NCBI GenBank assembly: GCA_035628505.1
Contig: DASPJR010000126.1
Location: forward strand, 1 to 23,390
Origin: DASPJR01 sp035628505
Lineage (GTDB): Bacteria; Planctomycetota; SZUA-567; H5-PLA8
Length of the DNA: 23,390 bases
Reading direction: 5' to 3'
Shown here in pieces: positions 20,113 to 23,390 of this stretch. A model generated the notes under the pieces. It was not told the DNA's origin and did not search any database. It saw only the letters and a program-made list of their open reading frames with translations. Position 1 is the stretch's first letter. Each line of letters starts with the position of its first letter. Made by a program: the position numbers and the translations under genes.

Positions 20113-20892
20113 ATGAGCAGTACTAAAACGCGCGAAAGTTCGATTTCGGATGTTCCGGCCGTGGACCGCACGCTGGATATCCTCGAGCGCCTTAGCGCCC
20201 GGCCTGAAGGCCAGACTCTTTCGGAGCTGAGCGGCGCGCTGGAACTGCCTACCAATGCGGTCTTCCGCATCATGGGAGCGCTGAAAGCACGCGGCTATGT
20301 GGACCGCGACGAAAGCAGCAAGCGTTTTACGCTCACCGGAAAATTTCTGACGATTACGCAGCCGCGCTTCCAGCAGAAGAGCCTGGTGGAAGTCTCCCTG
20401 CCATCCATGCGGGAGCTCCGCGATATCACGCGTGAAACGGTGCAGCTGGGCGTTCTCTGTGGAGCTGAAGGCGTCATTCTCGAACAGGTCGAAAGCTCGT
20501 ACCCGCTGCGCATCGTCGTCGATGTGGGATTGCGCTTCGCGCTATACAACAATGCGCCGGGAAAACTGCTGCTGGCTCACCTGCCCGAGCACGAGCGAAC
20601 GCAGATGATCCGTTCGCTGGAACTGGCTCCCTGCACGCGAAGGACAATCACTGACAAAGAGGAACTGCTGCGCGAATGCGAGCGCATCGTTCAGCAGGGT
20701 TATTCGACCGATTACGGCGAAGCGGATGAAGGCATTCATTGCGTCGCCGCTCCGGTGTACGGCAGGCACAATCGCGTTGAAGCGGCACTGTGGATTTCAG
20801 GTCCCTCGCGCCGCCTGCCGAAAGATTGCTTTGAAGAAAAGGCGCAGTCGGTGATGGCCGCGGCGCGTCAGGTTTCGGCGCGGCTGCAGTAG
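20113..20892 (+). CDS. IclR-family transcriptional regulator
   Basis: A 259-residue DNA-binding regulator. Residues about 14-75 form a winged HTH: VPAVDRTLDILERLS, LSELSGALELPTNAVFRIM as the recognition region, and YVDRDESSKRFTLT as the wing. Residues about 85-255 are the IclR effector domain, with RDITRETVQLGVL, APGKLLLAHLP and GYSTDYGEADEGIHCVAAPV, where a small organic ligand binds. Members repress or activate catabolic genes. The tight 14-nt gap to the next gene suggests that both are in one transcript, so it may control its own operon. A matching palindrome lies upstream. The ligand is unknown. Confidence 0.95.
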   Translation: MSSTKTRESSISDVPAVDRTLDILERLSARPEGQTLSELSGALELPTNAVFRIMGALKARGYVDRDESSKRFTLTGKFLTITQPRFQQKSLVEVSLPSMRELRDITRETVQLGVLCGAEGVILEQVESSYPLRIVVDVGLRFALYNNAPGKLLLAHLPEHERTQMIRSLELAPCTRRTITDKEELLRECERIVQQGYSTDYGEADEGIHCVAAPVYGRHNRVEAALWISGPSRRLPKDCFEEKAQSVMAAARQVSARLQ

Positions 20893-20906
20893 CCGGGGAG
20901 CTGTCG

Positions 20907-23390
20907 ATGTTTATGCGCGCGGCATTCACAATTCTCGCCATGAGCGCGCTGGCACTGCAAGCCGGCGAGCTTCCGCCTGCGGCTGCGCGCGAGGTCGATT
21001 TCGAAAAAGACATTCAACCCATTTTCGCGAAGAATTGTTACAGCTGCCACGGCCCGCGCAAACAGAAGGGCGACTATCGCCTGGATCTGAAGGCCTCTGC
21101 CCTGAAGGGCGGCGAGCATGTAAATATCGTTCCGGGAAAGAGCGCCGAGAGCCCGCTCATTCACCTCGTCGCGGAACTGAAAACCGGCGAAGTGATGCCT
21201 CCCGACGGCGAAACACTCAGCAACGAGCAGATCGGGCTGCTGCGGGCGTGGATCGATCAGGGCGCTAAGTGGCCGGAACATCTTGCGGGAGTGGCTGAAA
21301 ACAAACTCGACTGGTGGTCGCTGCGGCCGCTGGCAAAGCCGCAGATTCCGGCGGTGCCTGAGGCGCAGAAAGCGTTTATCCGAACGCCCATCGACGCTTT
21401 TGTGCTGGCGGCGCAGAGTGAAAAGAAGCTCTCCCCTTCCCCCGAAGCCGACCGCCGCACGCTCCTGCGCCGGCTCTATTTTGATCTGACCGGGCTTCCG
21501 CCGACTTACGAGGAAGTGCTCGCCTTCGAGAAGGATTCTTCGCCCGATGCATACGATCGAGTCGTCGAGAAACTCCTGGCCAGCCCGCGTTATGGCGAGC
21601 GCTGGGCGCGGCACTGGATGGACGTGGTTCACTTCGCCGAAACACACGGACACGATCAGGACCGCATCCGACCAAATGCCTGGCCCTATCGCGATTACCT
21701 GATTGCGGCATTTAATAACGACACGCCCTACGCGCGCTTCATTCAGGAGCAGCTCGCGGCGGACGTGCTCTTTCCTGACGAGCCGCAGCTCACACCTGCA
21801 TTGGGGTTCATTGCGGCCGGTCCGTGGGACGAAAGTTCGCTGCGCGATATCCGGGAGGATTCTCTCTGCCGCCAGATCGGTTATTACCTCGACCGCGACG
21901 ACATGGTGATGCAGACGATGTCCACCTTCACGAGCAGCACCGTCCACTGCGCGCGTTGCCACGATCACAAGTTCGATCCGATCTCACAGAAGGATTATTA
22001 CGCCTTGCAGGCCGTTTTTGCCGGGCTGGGCCGCGCCGACCGGGCGTACGATCCCGATCCAAAGATTCACGCACAACGGCGCAGCCTGCTTGCCGTGAAA
22101 AACGCCATCGAACGCAAAGATGCCGCGCAGATCGAGGCGCAGTTGCAACCGCCGTTGAAAGAGGAATTGCACGCCTGGACCAACCGTCACCGCGCGGCTC
22201 TGCGGGCAAAGCCGGAGTGGACCGTGCTCGAAATTTCCAGGACGCTCAGCCAGGAAAATGTCGAACTGCTGCCGCAGCCGGATGGCTCGCTGCTGGCCTC
22301 AGGCCTGACGCCGGACACCGACACGTACACATTTACCGTCCGAACCCCGCTGAAGGGTATCACCGGCGTACGGCTGGAACTTCTTCCTGATGAGAGCCTG
22401 CCCCACAAGGGACCGGGGCGGCAGATTGACAACGGCAATCTGCATCTCAGCGAGTTTCTCGTTCATGCTGCGCCACAGGATGCGCCTGAAAAACCGCAGC
22501 GCATTCCCGTCAGGCGCGCCGTTGCCGACTTTAATCAGGCCAGTTGGACGATCGAGCATGCGATTGACGGAAAGATGGAGTCCGCCTGGGGAATTTTTCC
22601 AGAGACCGGAAAGCCGCACTGGGCCGTGTTCGAGTTCAAGGAGCCGCTCAAAGACAACAGCGCTTCGCTGACGCTCACGCTTCAGCAGAACCACGGTCGC
22701 AAACACGTCATTGGACGTCTGCGGCTATCAGTCACAAATGCGCCGCATCCGGCCGGAAAGTCGGAGCTGCCCGACGCCATCGGGAAGCTTCTGCTCCAGG
22801 ATGACGCGGCACTGTCGCCCGCACAGAAGCTGGAGATCAGTGCGTACTTCCTGAAGAACAAAATCGAGCAGCAGCTTGCTGCGTTGCCCAAGCCGAGCCT
22901 CGTTTACGCAGGCGCGAAGGATTTCGTCGCCGACGGGACGCACCGCCCCGTCGCAAAGCCGCGGCCCGTGCATGAATTGCGACGCGGGGACATTTTGAAG
23001 CCTGGCGAACTTGCGCGTCCGGGTGCGCTCTCCGCGATCTCTGGGCTGCCCGGCCGATTTGAGCTCGCTGACAGCAACGATGAAGGCCAGCGCCGCGCCG
23101 CGCTGGCGAAGTGGATCTCCGCCCCGGGAAATCCGCTCACATGGCGCTCGATCGTCAATCGCGTGTGGCAGTACCATTTCGGTCGGGGGCTGGCGAGCAT
23201 GCCGAACGATTTTGGCCGTATGGGCGCCCCGCCGACGCACCCGGAGCTGCTCGACTTTCTCGCCGCGACGTTCATGGAAGGCGGCGGCTCGCTCAAGTCG
23301 CTGCACCGGCTGATCGTTCATAGCGCCGTGTACCGGCAGAGTTCCCAGCACAATGCCGCGAATGCCGCGATCGATTCGGACAATCATTTC
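20907..23390 (+). CDS. PSCyt1/DUF1549/DUF1553 secreted haem protein (partial, 3' end missing)
   Basis: The frame is open for 828 codons to the window edge without a stop. A signal peptide covers residues 1-20. Next is a planctomycete-type cytochrome c domain with haem motif CYSCH (Cys44, Cys47, His48) and a PPDGETLSNEQIGLLRAWI ending. DUF1549 follows (about 155-360), with RTPIDAFVLA, DLTGLPPTYEE, RYGERWARHWMD and a CARCHDHKFDPIS motif. Residues about 445-600 look like a sugar-binding-type beta insert, and DUF1553 begins near 725 (RRAALAKWIS, NRVWQYHFGRGL). Such proteins are abundant in Planctomycetota, Verrucomicrobiota and Acidobacteriota and often sit beside DUF1501 genes; their role in polysaccharide use is proposed, not shown. 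GGGGAG is 6 nt before the ATG. Confidence 0.93.
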   Translation, partial: MFMRAAFTILAMSALALQAGELPPAAAREVDFEKDIQPIFAKNCYSCHGPRKQKGDYRLDLKASALKGGEHVNIVPGKSAESPLIHLVAELKTGEVMPPDGETLSNEQIGLLRAWIDQGAKWPEHLAGVAENKLDWWSLRPLAKPQIPAVPEAQKAFIRTPIDAFVLAAQSEKKLSPSPEADRRTLLRRLYFDLTGLPPTYEEVLAFEKDSSPDAYDRVVEKLLASPRYGERWARHWMDVVHFAETHGHDQDRIRPNAWPYRDYLIAAFNNDTPYARFIQEQLAADVLFPDEPQLTPALGFIAAGPWDESSLRDIREDSLCRQIGYYLDRDDMVMQTMSTFTSSTVHCARCHDHKFDPISQKDYYALQAVFAGLGRADRAYDPDPKIHAQRRSLLAVKNAIERKDAAQIEAQLQPPLKEELHAWTNRHRAALRAKPEWTVLEISRTLSQENVELLPQPDGSLLASGLTPDTDTYTFTVRTPLKGITGVRLELLPDESLPHKGPGRQIDNGNLHLSEFLVHAAPQDAPEKPQRIPVRRAVADFNQASWTIEHAIDGKMESAWGIFPETGKPHWAVFEFKEPLKDNSASLTLTLQQNHGRKHVIGRLRLSVTNAPHPAGKSELPDAIGKLLLQDDAALSPAQKLEISAYFLKNKIEQQLAALPKPSLVYAGAKDFVADGTHRPVAKPRPVHELRRGDILKPGELARPGALSAISGLPGRFELADSNDEGQRRAALAKWISAPGNPLTWRSIVNRVWQYHFGRGLASMPNDFGRMGAPPTHPELLDFLAATFMEGGGSLKSLHRLIVHSAVYRQSSQHNAANAAIDSDNHF

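Noticed and set aside
20868..21968. Minus-strand open frame of 366 codons
   Set aside because: It lies opposite the cytochrome-type gene, which has a signal peptide, the CxxCH motif and DUF1549 motifs in an 828-codon frame. The antisense product has no family features.

Overview
This is a GC-rich bacterial chromosomal segment with densely packed genes and no rRNA, tRNA, CRISPR array, prophage or transposase that I can see. The organism is most likely an uncultured or soil-type member of the Acidobacteriota (Solibacter-like) or of the Planctomycetota/Verrucomicrobiota group. The reasons are the large secreted protein at the right edge with the planctomycete-type cytochrome plus DUF1549/DUF1553 layout, a secreted NHL/IPT protein, a Tat-exported aldo/keto reductase, and several families of long imperfect palindromes between genes. 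This is inference from gene content, not a phylogenetic placement.

Left part (1-4500): the 3' end of an unrecognised gene, then a 300-bp block of nested inverted repeats, then a secreted PHB-depolymerase/LpqC-type hydrolase (minus strand). Diverging from it is hisG (long form), standing away from any other his gene. A small membrane protein follows, its stop overlapping that of a convergent MFS transporter with an unusual soluble loop of about 100 residues between TM7 and TM8.

Middle left (4500-8690): a group of minus-strand genes typical of envelope and general stress: an ElaB/YqjD-like (DUF883) protein, a small cysteine-rich zinc-ribbon-like protein, a 54-residue DUF1328/YtjA protein, and a phospholipase-D/cardiolipin-synthase-like enzyme fused to an N-terminal DUF2062 membrane domain. 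Divergent from them lies a YciF-like DUF892 ferritin-fold protein with a poly-glutamate tail and a very good intrinsic terminator.

Middle right (8750-18210), all on the plus strand: a Tat-signal aldo/keto reductase, a nine-unit TPR protein, and then a closely spaced run: a YycJ/WalJ-type metallo-beta-lactamase-fold protein, a secreted six-bladed NHL propeller with three IPT-like domains, a DinB-family protein, a membrane-anchored J-domain protein whose anchor looks like TatA, a signal peptidase I with two extra PGxGxxY membrane modules, and rlmN. The J-protein and signal peptidase pair is the most unusual part of the window and suggests a small export or maturation unit.

Right part (18280-23390): clpS and a secreted hypothetical protein on the minus strand, then an IclR-family regulator with an IclR-type palindrome upstream, and 14 bp behind it the start of a large secreted haem-binding PSCyt1/DUF1549/DUF1553 protein that runs off the window.

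Four different kinds of long imperfect palindrome sit between genes (271-557, 1370-1454, 11192-11276, 18202-18286). Two lie between convergent genes, where they may act as two-way transcription ends.
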